Part shown: positions 44,631 to 53,059 of the stretch, in pieces
Position numbering within the stretch: position 1 is the stretch's first letter
How the letters are laid out: each line of letters starts with the position of its first letter
Assembly (NCBI RefSeq): GCF_001579945.1
Contig: NZ_CP011971.1
Span: 2,444,001 to 2,508,000, forward strand
Direction: 5' to 3'
DNA: 64,000 nt
Source: Steroidobacter denitrificans
GTDB lineage: Bacteria; Pseudomonadota; Gammaproteobacteria; Steroidobacterales; Steroidobacteraceae
Notes under the pieces: model-generated
What the model saw: only the letters and a program-made list of their open reading frames with translations
Databases searched by the model: none
What the model was told of the DNA's origin: nothing
Program-made: the position numbers and the translations under genes

Positions 44631-47456
44631 TCAAATCGCCGCGCGCAATACGCGCTGCGGCGTATCGATTCCATAGCCCTGCGCGTAATCCACTCCCAGG
44701 CTGCGCAGCATTTCGATGATTTCGCCGTTCTCGGCGAACTCCGCGATGGTCTGCTTGCCGGTCAAATGGCCGATTTCATTGATGGAACGCACCATCTCCC
44801 GATCGATGGGATCGCGCAGGATTTCCTTCACGAAAGAGCCGTCGATCTTCAAAAAGTCGACCGGAAAATGCTTCAGATAGCCGAACGACGACAACCCGGT
44901 ACCGAAGTCGTCCAGTGCAAAACGGCAACCCAGCTCCTTGAGCGCATGTATGAAGCGATTCGCCTGGGAAAAACTGGCGATCGCAGCAGTCTCGGTGATC
45001 TCGAAACAGATCTTCGAGGCATCGATGCCGCTGCGATGGAAGTGATCGATGACGAACGGCAGGAACTTGTCATCACCGAGGCTCTGGCCCGACAGATTGA
45101 TCGAGCACATCTCGAGTTTCTCGCGTTCGTCGGCTTCCGAAACCAGCCAGCGCAGCGCATGCTCGACCATCCATCGATCGATATTGGACGTCAGCCCATA
45201 GCGTTCGGCTGCGGCAATGAACTGATCGGGCGTGACGATCTTGCCGGCCTCATCGCGCATACGCAGCAACAACTCGTAATGCAGGCCCGTATGTTGCTGC
45301 TGTAGAGGATGAATGATCTGACGAAAGATCTCGAAGCGCCCGTCCTCGAGCGCGTTATTGATGCGCGCCGCCCACTGCATCTCCCGCCGCCGACGCATCA
45401 GATCGATATCGTTTTCCTGGAAACTGTAAATGCGGTTGCGTCCCCCTTCCTTGGCTGCGGCACAGGCGCTGTCCGCGGCGGAAATCAGGGCCGCGACATC
45501 CTCATTATCCGGAGAGATCGGCACGACGCCGATGCTGGCGCCGAGACGGAAGGTACGCTCTTCCCACACGAATTTATAATTGCGGATCGCCTCACGCAAC
45601 GATTCCGCATTGCGCACGGCTTCCTCCAGCGTACAGCTCTCCAGCAGCACGCCGAATTCATCCCCACCGAGCCGTGCAAGCGTATCCCGCCAGCGAATCT
45701 TGGATTTCAGCAAGGCGCCGACCTGCCCCAGCAATGCATCGCCGGCACTGTGGCCACAGTTGTCATTGATGATCTTGAACTGATCGAGATCGATATGGCA
45801 CAGCGCATAGGATGCTTCCCGCGCCCGCGCGCTCTTCAGCGCGCGCTCCAGCCGCGCCTCGAACTCATGACGATTGACCAGCCCCGTAAGGATGTCGTGA
45901 CTGGCGTGGTAGGACAATTTCCGATTCAGCTCGCGGCTTTCGCTCACGTCATGGAATACCAGTACGCCGCCGCTGACCTCGCCGGAGCCGTCGCGTATCG
46001 GCGATGCACAGCTTTCGATATAGAGTTCATTGCCGTCGCGCCGGATCAGCAAGGTCGGGCGTACCGACTTGATGGCGCGAGTGCGGCGGATTGCCACGGC
46101 CAGAGGGTTTTCCAAGGGCTCGCAGGTTTCTTCATGAAAGCTGCGGAAGATCTCGTCGATCATGCGTCCTTGGGCGTGCTCCAACCGCCAGCCCGTCAGT
46201 TGCTCGGCGACCGGATTCAGGTATTCGATTCGACATTTGGCATCGGTCGTGATGACCCCATCACCGATCGACTGCAGAGTGATCTGGGCGCTCTCCTTCT
46301 CCTTGTGCAAGGCATCCTCGAACAGCTTGCGCTCGGTAACGTCCAAGTCGACGCCGACGATACGGCGTGCCCGCCCCCCCTCGTCGGTTCTTGCCTTGCC
46401 GCGGCTAATGACCCAGACCCAGGCGCCGTCGCGATGCCTGAGACGGTGTACGTTCTCGAATATCGGATTCTTGCCGGCAATATGCTCACGCATTGCCTGG
46501 CGCAGGCGTTCGCGATCGTCCGGATGGACCAGGCTTTGCCAGTCCGACGAGTCGAGACTACCCTCATCGTAGCCCAGCATCTCCAGCCAGCGCGGCGAAA
46601 GATAGGTACTGCGCCGGTCCAGGTCGATATCCCACAAGCCGTCGTTCGCGCCGAATAGCGCAAGCGCATTGCGCTCCTCGATCACGCCGAAATAACGCTG
46701 ATAACGCAGCCGCTCGATGCCGGTCACGTAGCTGGAACCGATCAGCTTGAGCATCAGATGCAGATTCGCATCCCAGCTGTCGCGCGGCAGGCTGGAGCAC
46801 AATGCCATGAAGCCGCGAATACGGCCCTGAATGGCGATTCCCATGATCAGGGCCGCACCGACGTGCAGACTGGCCAGACGAATGGCCTCCGGTGTCAGAT
46901 GACGACGGGGCTGGGACGTATCACGGATCTCCACGATACGCAGATGTTCGAGACGTTCATGCAGATACGGCAGCCGGTCGAGCGCATCACCGCACAGGGC
47001 TCGTGGATCGAAGGTGCTGAACAGGCTGGTCGCCGCGATCACGCTGTCGATCGTGGTATCCGCATCATCGAAAAGGGCGATCAGTACACAATCCAGTCCG
47101 GTAGCGTCCCGCAAGGACTCCAGGATCCGTACCAATCCGGGATCATCCTGCTCCTGGCCGAGATTCTGCAGATCGATGACGGCCTTGGTGAGCAGAACGT
47201 CGAGGCCGATCTTGGACTTGCGCGCCGAGAGCATCCGCGAAGAAAACGAAGAAAACAAGGATGTACCGAAGACGGATCCCGGTCGTTCGTCAGGGGTCTC
47301 GGAAGAGCGGCTAGCCACGAAACATCGATCCAATCGGCCACCGCGGTACAGCGCGTCTGCCCGACAGGGAGGCCTGGCCGATATCCGGGCAGGCGATACC
47401 GGAACAGGTCCCGCGAGCAGGTGCCTTCCGGCGAACGATGACAGCCGAGGTGGCAC
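44631..47456 (-). CDS. GAF-PAS-PAS-GGDEF-EAL cyclic-di-GMP regulator
   Basis: Up to 941 residues. A GAF-like domain (about 80-230) is followed by two PAS domains (about 265-375, with HPDDRERL, and 385-505, with SIGDGVITTDAKCRIEYLN). The GGDEF domain has an intact active site RLGGDEFGV and an I-site RWRD five residues before it, so product inhibition is likely. The EAL domain reads YELLLRM at the signature and retains SINLS, FEITET, LDDFGTG and LKIDGSF residues, so phosphodiesterase activity is plausible. No transmembrane helix: a cytoplasmic sensor. The start is uncertain (GTG 47456, or internal ATG 47234). Confidence 0.88.
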   Translation of the reverse strand: MPPRLSSFAGRHLLAGPVPVSPARISARPPCRADALYRGGRLDRCFVASRSSETPDERPGSVFGTSLFSSFSSRMLSARKSKIGLDVLLTKAVIDLQNLGQEQDDPGLVRILESLRDATGLDCVLIALFDDADTTIDSVIAATSLFSTFDPRALCGDALDRLPYLHERLEHLRIVEIRDTSQPRRHLTPEAIRLASLHVGAALIMGIAIQGRIRGFMALCSSLPRDSWDANLHLMLKLIGSSYVTGIERLRYQRYFGVIEERNALALFGANDGLWDIDLDRRSTYLSPRWLEMLGYDEGSLDSSDWQSLVHPDDRERLRQAMREHIAGKNPIFENVHRLRHRDGAWVWVISRGKARTDEGGRARRIVGVDLDVTERKLFEDALHKEKESAQITLQSIGDGVITTDAKCRIEYLNPVAEQLTGWRLEHAQGRMIDEIFRSFHEETCEPLENPLAVAIRRTRAIKSVRPTLLIRRDGNELYIESCASPIRDGSGEVSGGVLVFHDVSESRELNRKLSYHASHDILTGLVNRHEFEARLERALKSARAREASYALCHIDLDQFKIINDNCGHSAGDALLGQVGALLKSKIRWRDTLARLGGDEFGVLLESCTLEEAVRNAESLREAIRNYKFVWEERTFRLGASIGVVPISPDNEDVAALISAADSACAAAKEGGRNRIYSFQENDIDLMRRRREMQWAARINNALEDGRFEIFRQIIHPLQQQHTGLHYELLLRMRDEAGKIVTPDQFIAAAERYGLTSNIDRWMVEHALRWLVSEADEREKLEMCSINLSGQSLGDDKFLPFVIDHFHRSGIDASKICFEITETAAIASFSQANRFIHALKELGCRFALDDFGTGLSSFGYLKHFPVDFLKIDGSFVKEILRDPIDREMVRSINEIGHLTGKQTIAEFAENGEIIEMLRSLGVDYAQGYGIDTPQRVLRAAI

Positions 47457-47773
47457 CCCGGCCAGTGGCGGTCATTCCGACATCCTCCCGTAGCCGCCGA
47501 TTCCCGATACGGCGGAATCAAGCAAGGGCGTGAGTCGATTGTGGCACAGCAATATTGACCTTTGAAGTATGGCCTGCCTGCCCAAGCGATGCCAAGCGAT
47601 CATTAATTTATCACTTTGCGATAGCGCAAAAATCACCAAGATTAAATCCATGGCGCCAAACCATGATGCCAACGCCAAGACAGCGCTCCGGAGGCCGACC
47701 CGGAGCCCCTGCGGTGCTTGTATTGGCCCTGCAGGGCCTTATGCTGGTCATTATGAACGCTCCCAGGGTTCCG
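47457..47773. other. Intergenic region with a palindrome upstream of the CDF gene
   Basis: This region holds the divergent starts of the GGDEF-EAL and CDF genes. The AT-rich stretch 47601-47650 contains the inverted repeat TTTGCG-ATAG-CGCAAA (47615-47630), a plausible operator, followed by AATCACCA. The frame of the CDF gene is open from 47555, but that extension has no family resemblance. Confidence 0.4.
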
Positions 47774-48724
47774 ATGCGGGACAGGCGTAGCCCTCACTAT
47801 GACCATCATCATGATCATGTTCACGATCATGGTTCGAGTTCCAGCCGCATACTAGGCTTTGCGCTGGCGCTGACCAGCATCTTCATGGTGGTGGAATTCA
47901 CCGGCGGTCTGCTGGCGAACTCTCTCGCCTTGCTGGCCGATGCCGGGCATATGCTGACGGACGCTGCCGCGCTGGCGCTGGCTTGGGCGGCAATCCGCAT
48001 CGCGGCGCGGCCTGCCGATACACGCCGATCCTTCGGCTACCAGCGTCTGCGAGTACTGGCGACGTTCCTCAACGGCTGCGCCTTGCTGATCATCGTCGCC
48101 TGGATCGCGGTCGAGGCCGTACAGCGGCTGCTCAATCCATCACCGGTCAACGCCTGGGCCATCCTGTGGATCGGTAGTATCGGCTTCGCGGTCAATCTGA
48201 CTGTATTTGCACTGCTCCGGAGCAGCGATCGCCATGACATGAATATCGCCGCCGCCACCTTGCATGTCATCGGCGATCTGCTGGGTTCGATGGCGGCGAT
48301 CATCGCCGCCGTCGTGATCCTGGTCACCGGTTGGCTACCGGTCGATCCATTGCTGTCGATCCTGGTGGGTGCGCTGATCGTGCGCAGCGCACTGGTGCTG
48401 GTACGCCGGTCGGCGCATATATTGATGGAAGGAACGCCGGATTGGCTGGATCTGGGCGAGTTGCGTAAATCCTTGGAACAACAGATCCCTACGATACGCG
48501 ATGTACACCACGTACATGCCTGGCTGATCAGCCCTCAGGAAGCCTTGCTGACCATGCATGCCACGGTCAGTCCGGCAGCCGACCATGCGCAGGTGCTACG
48601 CGAAGCCAAGGCGCTGCTGGCTCAGCGTTACGGCATCACGCATGCCACCATTCAGATCGAGATCGAGGGATGCCCGGATGAAAGCTGCGATCAGGATTGC
48701 GATCGAGCCATCCGCGCTCCGTGA
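47774..48724 (+). CDS. Cation diffusion facilitator metal exporter
   Basis: About 316 residues. A His/Asp-rich cytoplasmic N-terminus (seven His in residues 9-20) precedes six transmembrane helices. The second helix has the metal site LLADAGHMLTD and the fifth TLHVIGDLLGS, the HD pairs typical of zinc transporters of the CzcD/ZitB group. A C-terminal cytoplasmic domain follows (DVHHVHAWLIS). It exports Zn or similar divalent ions by proton antiport. The ATG at 47774 has AGGG five bases upstream; ATG 47753 is an alternative. The C-terminal end has a CPDESCDQDC cluster that may bind metal. Confidence 0.88.
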   Translation: MRDRRSPHYDHHHDHVHDHGSSSSRILGFALALTSIFMVVEFTGGLLANSLALLADAGHMLTDAAALALAWAAIRIAARPADTRRSFGYQRLRVLATFLNGCALLIIVAWIAVEAVQRLLNPSPVNAWAILWIGSIGFAVNLTVFALLRSSDRHDMNIAAATLHVIGDLLGSMAAIIAAVVILVTGWLPVDPLLSILVGALIVRSALVLVRRSAHILMEGTPDWLDLGELRKSLEQQIPTIRDVHHVHAWLISPQEALLTMHATVSPAADHAQVLREAKALLAQRYGITHATIQIEIEGCPDESCDQDCDRAIRAP

Positions 48725-48795
48725 GCGGCCCGCAACGCCGCCTGATCCCGATGATGGATCGGGTGAACGGTCTCGCATCGCTGACATACCGTCGG

Positions 48796-49656
48796 CTATA
48801 GCGCCGCCCGGGCCTTCTGGAACGTCATCAACAGGCGACGCTCCACTTCGCGCTGAGCCGCCTGCATTTCGGCCTCCTGCATTCGCTTGGGTGGGAAGTA
48901 AGGCTCGCCGATCGCGATGCGAATTTTTGCAAAGGGAGGAACCAGGACGAACTTGTCCCAGGTTCCGAGCAGACGCGCCGGCTTCGCGGCGTAGGCGATC
49001 GGCACCAAGGGCTTGCCGGTGATCTGCGCTGTAAAGATTGCGCCTGGCTTGAGCACGAAACGTGGCCCGCGTGGACCGTCGGGCGTGATACCGGACGAGA
49101 TGCCCCGCTTGACGATCGCATGATGGACGCCACGCACGGCGCGCACGCCCGTATAGGAACCCGAACCGCGCACCACATGTGCGCCATATAATTCCGCGAG
49201 CATGGTCGGCGCCTGGCCATCCACTGAAGGGGAAATCATGAATCCGGGCTTGAAGCCCTCGACGCCTGTACCCACCAGGTAGCGCGAGCAGATCAACAAA
49301 TGCTGATGCCAGAACGTCGGCACGACGGCGCCATGTTCCTGGATCAGCGCAACCAGCCGATCGCCGTCGACGACCTTCACCCGGGCGGTACGCCAGATAA
49401 GCTCGATAAAGGCTGCTGCAAGCCAGACTGCCAGGTGATAGCCGAACATGCGCACCGGTGTCAGCCGCCGCTTGGACCGTGTGACCTGAGTGGGCTGGGC
49501 GGTCCCTGGGGCGAGTCCCGTGCCGGACTCGGTGATGAGTTCTGTAGTCGGCCCAGTGGTCGATCCTGTGGTCGGCCCTGTGGTTGCATTGGGCTTTTCG
49601 AACGGCAACGAATCAGTCAAACAGGACTCCTTCGGACACGAATGCCCACTGCTCAA
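48796..49656 (-). CDS. DUF374 lysophospholipid acyltransferase family protein
   Basis: A 286-residue protein of the DUF374 branch of lysophospholipid acyltransferases, often linked to lipid A or phospholipid acylation. The family core is SGITPDGPRGPRFVLKPGAI with FWHQHLLI further upstream. A hydrophobic segment (YHLAVWLAAAFIELIW) near residue 73 may anchor it. The first 60 residues are unusual: a Thr/Gly/Pro-rich stretch (TTGPTTGSTTGPTTEL) encoded by short repeats around 49545-49590; translation may begin at the Met before FGYHLAVW instead. Confidence 0.8.
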   Translation of the reverse strand: MSSGHSCPKESCLTDSLPFEKPNATTGPTTGSTTGPTTELITESGTGLAPGTAQPTQVTRSKRRLTPVRMFGYHLAVWLAAAFIELIWRTARVKVVDGDRLVALIQEHGAVVPTFWHQHLLICSRYLVGTGVEGFKPGFMISPSVDGQAPTMLAELYGAHVVRGSGSYTGVRAVRGVHHAIVKRGISSGITPDGPRGPRFVLKPGAIFTAQITGKPLVPIAYAAKPARLLGTWDKFVLVPPFAKIRIAIGEPYFPPKRMQEAEMQAAQREVERRLLMTFQKARAAL

Positions 49657-49750
49657 GCCGCTCGTAACGCATGCAACCGCCGCGTCGACCGACCCCTGCC
49701 GATCGAGCCGGGCCGAACAACCCAGCCTGACATTATAAAGAATGGAGACT

Positions 49751-50263
49751 TCACCCTGGTGGGCTGACCCGCATCACATACGATGCTGTCCCCTCCAGTG
49801 ATGACCAGCTCACGGAAATGACGTAGCTGACCGGGATCGTCGAGAGATCGCGCCTGATCTTGCCCTGGCTACTGGGCAACTTTCGCGCCACTTCGTCCTC
49901 CCAGCATGCGGCCACCAAGGCAGCGACATCGATGGCCAGCCTGGGCCGGCCATCCCCTTGGGGAGACACCTGCCTTCCTGGGGCCAGCCCCTCACGGTAT
50001 CGGTCCTCTGGACCGCAGACCACGCCGATCGTGGTGGAAAAGCCCTCACGGCCTTCCCGGGTAGCCAGGATGCGCTCAGCGATAATATCGACAAGCTCGG
50101 CCGCCTCCTGACGCCATCGCGCTCCTTTTCGAGGCACCTGATCCGAGTATAGTGCAGCGATCCCGAGGATCCCCACGGCAACGACCAGCAACGCCGCCAG
50201 CCCCTCGGCCACCGTGAAACCCCGTGCCGCCGGGCGGGACAGCCTCCTCAAGAACGAATCCAT
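49751..50263 (-). CDS. Orphan type IV prepilin (PilV-like minor pilin)
   Basis: A 170-residue protein with a class III signal: the basic leader MDSFLRRLSRPAARG is followed by the cleavage site G/FTVAE, with Glu at +5, and a hydrophobic helix GLAALLVVAVGILGIAAL. The segment LLVVAVGILGIAALYSDQ matches minor pilins of the PilV type. The rest is not conserved enough to name. The ATG at 50263 has a GGGGAAG site eight bases upstream. No other pilus gene lies in the window, which is odd because minor pilins usually come in clusters. Confidence 0.7.
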   Translation of the reverse strand: MDSFLRRLSRPAARGFTVAEGLAALLVVAVGILGIAALYSDQVPRKGARWRQEAAELVDIIAERILATREGREGFSTTIGVVCGPEDRYREGLAPGRQVSPQGDGRPRLAIDVAALVAACWEDEVARKLPSSQGKIRRDLSTIPVSYVISVSWSSLEGTASYVMRVSPPG

Positions 50264-50386
50264 GCGGCATCTTCCCCGGCAGCTCTCCCGGCCGCAACCC
50301 CAAGGTGACAAGCCGCAACCGAGACGCTGTACCCCCGGATCAATACCACCCGGCCGGAAGACCTCGTGATCACACGCAAGTATGGT

Positions 50387-50449
50387 CCCGCCCATGATGC
50401 TTGTCCGCCGTGCCTTCGGGATTCAGGGCGGACAAGCATCATGGGCGGG
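50387..50449. repeat. Long intergenic palindrome, copy 2 of a two-member family
   Basis: Perfect 23-bp arms (50387-50409 and 50427-50449) around a 17-base loop GTGCCTTCGGGATTCAG. The outer block CCGCCCATG/CATGGGCGG and inner block CCGCC/GGCGG are identical to those of the palindrome at 18257-18320, whereas the middle block differs but stays self-complementary. It lies in the 350-base divergent region between the prepilin and the Fur-family gene, which otherwise shows nothing. Confidence 0.85.
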
Positions 50450-50613
50450 GCCGTCACCCCAGCACGGTCGTGAGCAAGAGAACCGCCGCAATCCATGAGA
50501 TACCGCACATCGGATCAACGCATACCCGTGATACTCTCGCTTCGAGGTGGCCGGTGCGGTATTCTGCAGCGGTACTCCGCCTTGCGGTATGACGACAAAC
50601 CTCGGGATTGAGC

Positions 50614-51120
50614 GTGAGTTTCAAGTATACCGATACGCTTCCGCCCCCAGTGCGGATCGCCCATGAGCTGCATCGGCACGGTCTGAAGCCGACCAAGCAG
50701 CGGCTGCGTATCGCGGAAATTCTCATGAACGAGCCCACGCACATGACGGCGGATCAGATTCTTACCGTCTTGCGCCGCGATGGCGACCACGTCTCCAAGG
50801 CGACGGTCTACAACACGCTCAAGGTACTCGCCCAACGCGGCCTGGTGCGCCAGATCAATATCGATCCGGAACGCGCCGTATACGACTCCACGCGCATTCC
50901 TCATCATCATTTCTATGATCTGGAAACCGGCGAGCTATACGACATCAATCCTTCCGAAATCGAATTCAGCCGCTTCCCCGCATTACCTGAGGGCATGGAA
51001 GCCGACGGCGTCGAACTCGTCATCAAACTGAGGAAGAAGCGCCCCGCCCCGACAGACTCGGGTCCGATGGCCCTCAGTTCGATGAAATTCGATCCGATAG
51101 ACCGCGGCCCGGCAGAATAG
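50614..51120 (+). CDS. Fur family metal-responsive regulator without cysteines
   Basis: A 168-residue Fur superfamily regulator. The winged helix reads GLKPTKQRLRIAEILMN and SKATVYNTLKVLAQRGLV. The dimerisation and metal part includes HHHFYDLETGELYDI and EIEFSRFPALPEGME. The protein contains no cysteine at all, so the structural-zinc CxxC pairs of classical Fur and Zur are missing. In this it resembles the Irr-like/short-Fur branch. The 25-residue tail is extra. The GTG at 50614 has GGGA six bases upstream; the TTG at 50608 is less likely. Iron, manganese or heme response cannot be told apart. Confidence 0.85.
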   Translation: MSFKYTDTLPPPVRIAHELHRHGLKPTKQRLRIAEILMNEPTHMTADQILTVLRRDGDHVSKATVYNTLKVLAQRGLVRQINIDPERAVYDSTRIPHHHFYDLETGELYDINPSEIEFSRFPALPEGMEADGVELVIKLRKKRPAPTDSGPMALSSMKFDPIDRGPAE

Positions 51121-51244
51121 CCTCGCAAAAACCCCAGCTCGACCGCCCGCAGACGCAGTTCTTCAGCTGCATGTCGACGGCGGCCAGCCGACGCCTTTAC
51201 GCGCTTTTTCGATGTGTACAGTAGTTCGGCTGCGCTGCTTTCCG

Positions 51245-51250
51245 TATACT
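51245..51250 (+). promoter_or_regulatory. -10 element of the tRNA-Thr promoter
   Basis: TATACT ends 10 bases before the tRNA 5' end, giving a transcription start a few bases upstream of it. The -35 region (around 51222) is weak. Confidence 0.5.
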
Positions 51251-51260
51251 GCGTCCCCTC

Positions 51261-51336
51261 GCCGGAGTAGCTCAGCTGGTAGAGCAGCGCATTCGTAATG
51301 CGCGGGTCGGGAGTTCGAGTCTCTTCTCCGGCACCA
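51261..51336 (+). tRNA. tRNA-Thr (anticodon CGT)
   Basis: A full cloverleaf of 76 bases including an encoded CCA. The 7-bp acceptor stem is GCCGGAG/CTCCGGC, the D arm is GCTC-AGCTGGTA-GAGC, and the anticodon stem GCGCA/TGCGC encloses the loop TTCGTAA. The T loop is TTCGAGT. Anticodon CGT reads ACG. An intrinsic terminator follows at once. Confidence 0.97.
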
Positions 51337-51347
51337 TCCATCACCCG

Positions 51348-51376
51348 ACGCCCCGTCTCATCGGCGGGGCGTTTTT
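51348..51376 (+). terminator. Intrinsic terminator after tRNA-Thr
   Basis: Eight-base stem ACGCCCCG/CGGGGCGT with a 9-base loop followed by TTTTT, 11 bases after the tRNA. It may also serve ispH from the opposite strand. Confidence 0.85.
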
Positions 51377-51395
51377 CTACGGATGAGCGTCTTTT

Positions 51396-52382
51396 TCAGG
51401 AATCGATACCGCCTGTCTCGGCACCCTGCGAAGACAGGGATGAGGAATGTCCACGCAGTTCGCGCGGCAGACTGAACACCACATTCTCGGCCTGGCCCAG
51501 TACATTCTGCGGCACCTCCCCGCCCCAAGCGCGAATCTGCTGTACGACGCGTTCCACCAACACTTCAGGCGCGGACGCACCGGCGGTCACACCGACCGAC
51601 TGCTTACCCGCAAACCACTCTCGCTGCAGATCCTCCGGTCCATCGACCAGATAACCGGGAATGCCGGCTTTTTCCGCAATCTCGCGCAACCGGTTGGAAT
51701 TGGAGCTATTGGGCGAGCCGACGACCAGGATGATGTCGCATTGCTCGGCCAGGCGCTTCACCGCATCCTGACGGTTCTGGGTGGCATAGCAGATATCTTC
51801 CTTGCGCGGGCTGGCCAGATCTGGGAAGCGCCGGCGCAACGCCTCGACGATCTTGCGCGTGTCATCCACCGATAAAGTGGTCTGGGTCACGAACGCCAGG
51901 CGCTGCGGGTCGCGTATCTGCAAGCGCTCCACGTCCTGCGGGGTTTCCACCAGCAGGATGCGTCCACCGGCGGAGGTATCGAATTGTCCCATCGTGCCCT
52001 CCACTTCGGGATGCCCCTGGTGGCCGATCAGGATGACGTCGCAGCCCTCGCGAGCGTAGCGCAGGACTTCCATGTGGACCTTCGTCACCAGCGGGCAGGT
52101 TGCATCGAAGACCCTCAAGCTGCGCCGGCGTGCCTCTTCCTGCACGGCACGCGAGACGCCGTGGGCGCTGAAGATCACCGTGGCGTCGTCAGGCACCTCG
52201 GCCAGTTCGTCGACAAAAACCGCGCCCAGGCCGCGCAGGCGCTCGACCACGTAACGATTGTGCACCACCTCGTGACGCACATAGATCGGCGCGCCGAAAA
52301 ACTCGATGGCGCGTTCGACGATGCCGATCGCGCGATCGACGCCGGCGCAAAAGCCACGAGGATTGGCAAGCAGGATGCGCAT
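51396..52382 (-). CDS. ispH: 4-hydroxy-3-methylbut-2-enyl diphosphate reductase
   Basis: A 328-residue iron-sulfur enzyme, last step of the non-mevalonate isoprenoid pathway. The three cluster cysteines lie in [13 protein letters not shown] (residue 12), DATCPLVTK (near 96) and [11 protein letters not shown] (near 196); EVVHNRYVV and [11 protein letters not shown] are also conserved. It closes a murJ-ribF-ileS-lspA-ispH series. The fkpB gene found between lspA and ispH in E. coli is missing. Confidence 0.95.
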   Translation of the reverse strand: MRILLANPRGFCAGVDRAIGIVERAIEFFGAPIYVRHEVVHNRYVVERLRGLGAVFVDELAEVPDDATVIFSAHGVSRAVQEEARRRSLRVFDATCPLVTKVHMEVLRYAREGCDVILIGHQGHPEVEGTMGQFDTSAGGRILLVETPQDVERLQIRDPQRLAFVTQTTLSVDDTRKIVEALRRRFPDLASPRKEDICYATQNRQDAVKRLAEQCDIILVVGSPNSSNSNRLREIAEKAGIPGYLVDGPEDLQREWFAGKQSVGVTAGASAPEVLVERVVQQIRAWGGEVPQNVLGQAENVVFSLPRELRGHSSSLSSQGAETGGIDS

Positions 52383-52412
52383 GATCGATGTCTCTCCCGG
52401 GACTGCGTGCGG

Positions 52413-52964
52413 TTACTTCGGCGATGCACCGGACGCCTTTCGCCCGGCTTTCTTCTCCTGGCCGCTTTCACGGAAAGCATCGATCAGCAGACAGCCTGCC
52501 CCGATCGAAATCGCCGTATCCGCAATATTGAATGCCGGGAAATACCAGCTGCGCCAATGAAAGAAAATAAAATCCACGACGTAGCCGTGCATGACCCGGT
52601 CGATGACGTTGCCCAGCGCACCGCCCAGTACCAGCGACAAACCGACCGCCAGAAACCGCTGATCGGAGCGAATGCGGCGCAGCCACACCATGAGCACGAC
52701 GCTGACACCCAGGGCCAGCACGATGAAAAACCAGCGCTGCCAGCCGGAAGCCTGGGCAAAGATGCTGAAGGCAGCGCCGGTATTCTCCAGATATACGATC
52801 TCCAGGAAGGGCAGCAAGGCGATCGTGTCCTGCAACTTCACGGTACCGATGACCAGCGCCTTGGTCGCCTGGTCCAGCAGAATCACGAAAATCGACAGCC
52901 ACAGCCAGTTGCTCGCCCCGCGGGTGGGCGTGAACCAGATCTTCGCCAGCGAATTGGAATTCAT
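52413..52964 (-). CDS. lspA: Prolipoprotein signal peptidase (signal peptidase II)
   Basis: A 183-residue aspartic membrane peptidase with four transmembrane helices, removing lipoprotein signal peptides. Catalytic Asp residues are in GGALGNVIDRVMHG and FNIADTAISIG. ILLDQATK is the usual N-terminal helix motif. The frame is open up to a TTG overlapping the ileS stop, but the ATG at 52964 has GGAG six bases upstream and gives the family length. The C-terminal tail is basic (QEKKAGRKASG). Confidence 0.93.
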   Translation of the reverse strand: MNSNSLAKIWFTPTRGASNWLWLSIFVILLDQATKALVIGTVKLQDTIALLPFLEIVYLENTGAAFSIFAQASGWQRWFFIVLALGVSVVLMVWLRRIRSDQRFLAVGLSLVLGGALGNVIDRVMHGYVVDFIFFHWRSWYFPAFNIADTAISIGAGCLLIDAFRESGQEKKAGRKASGASPK

Positions 52965-53059
52965 CAGCGCTCCTGCAGAAAGCATCAAGTTCCAAGACTT
53001 CGATCCGGAAGTTCGGCCGTAAATTCCAGTTTCGGGCAACGGCAAATCCCGGGTCGGTT

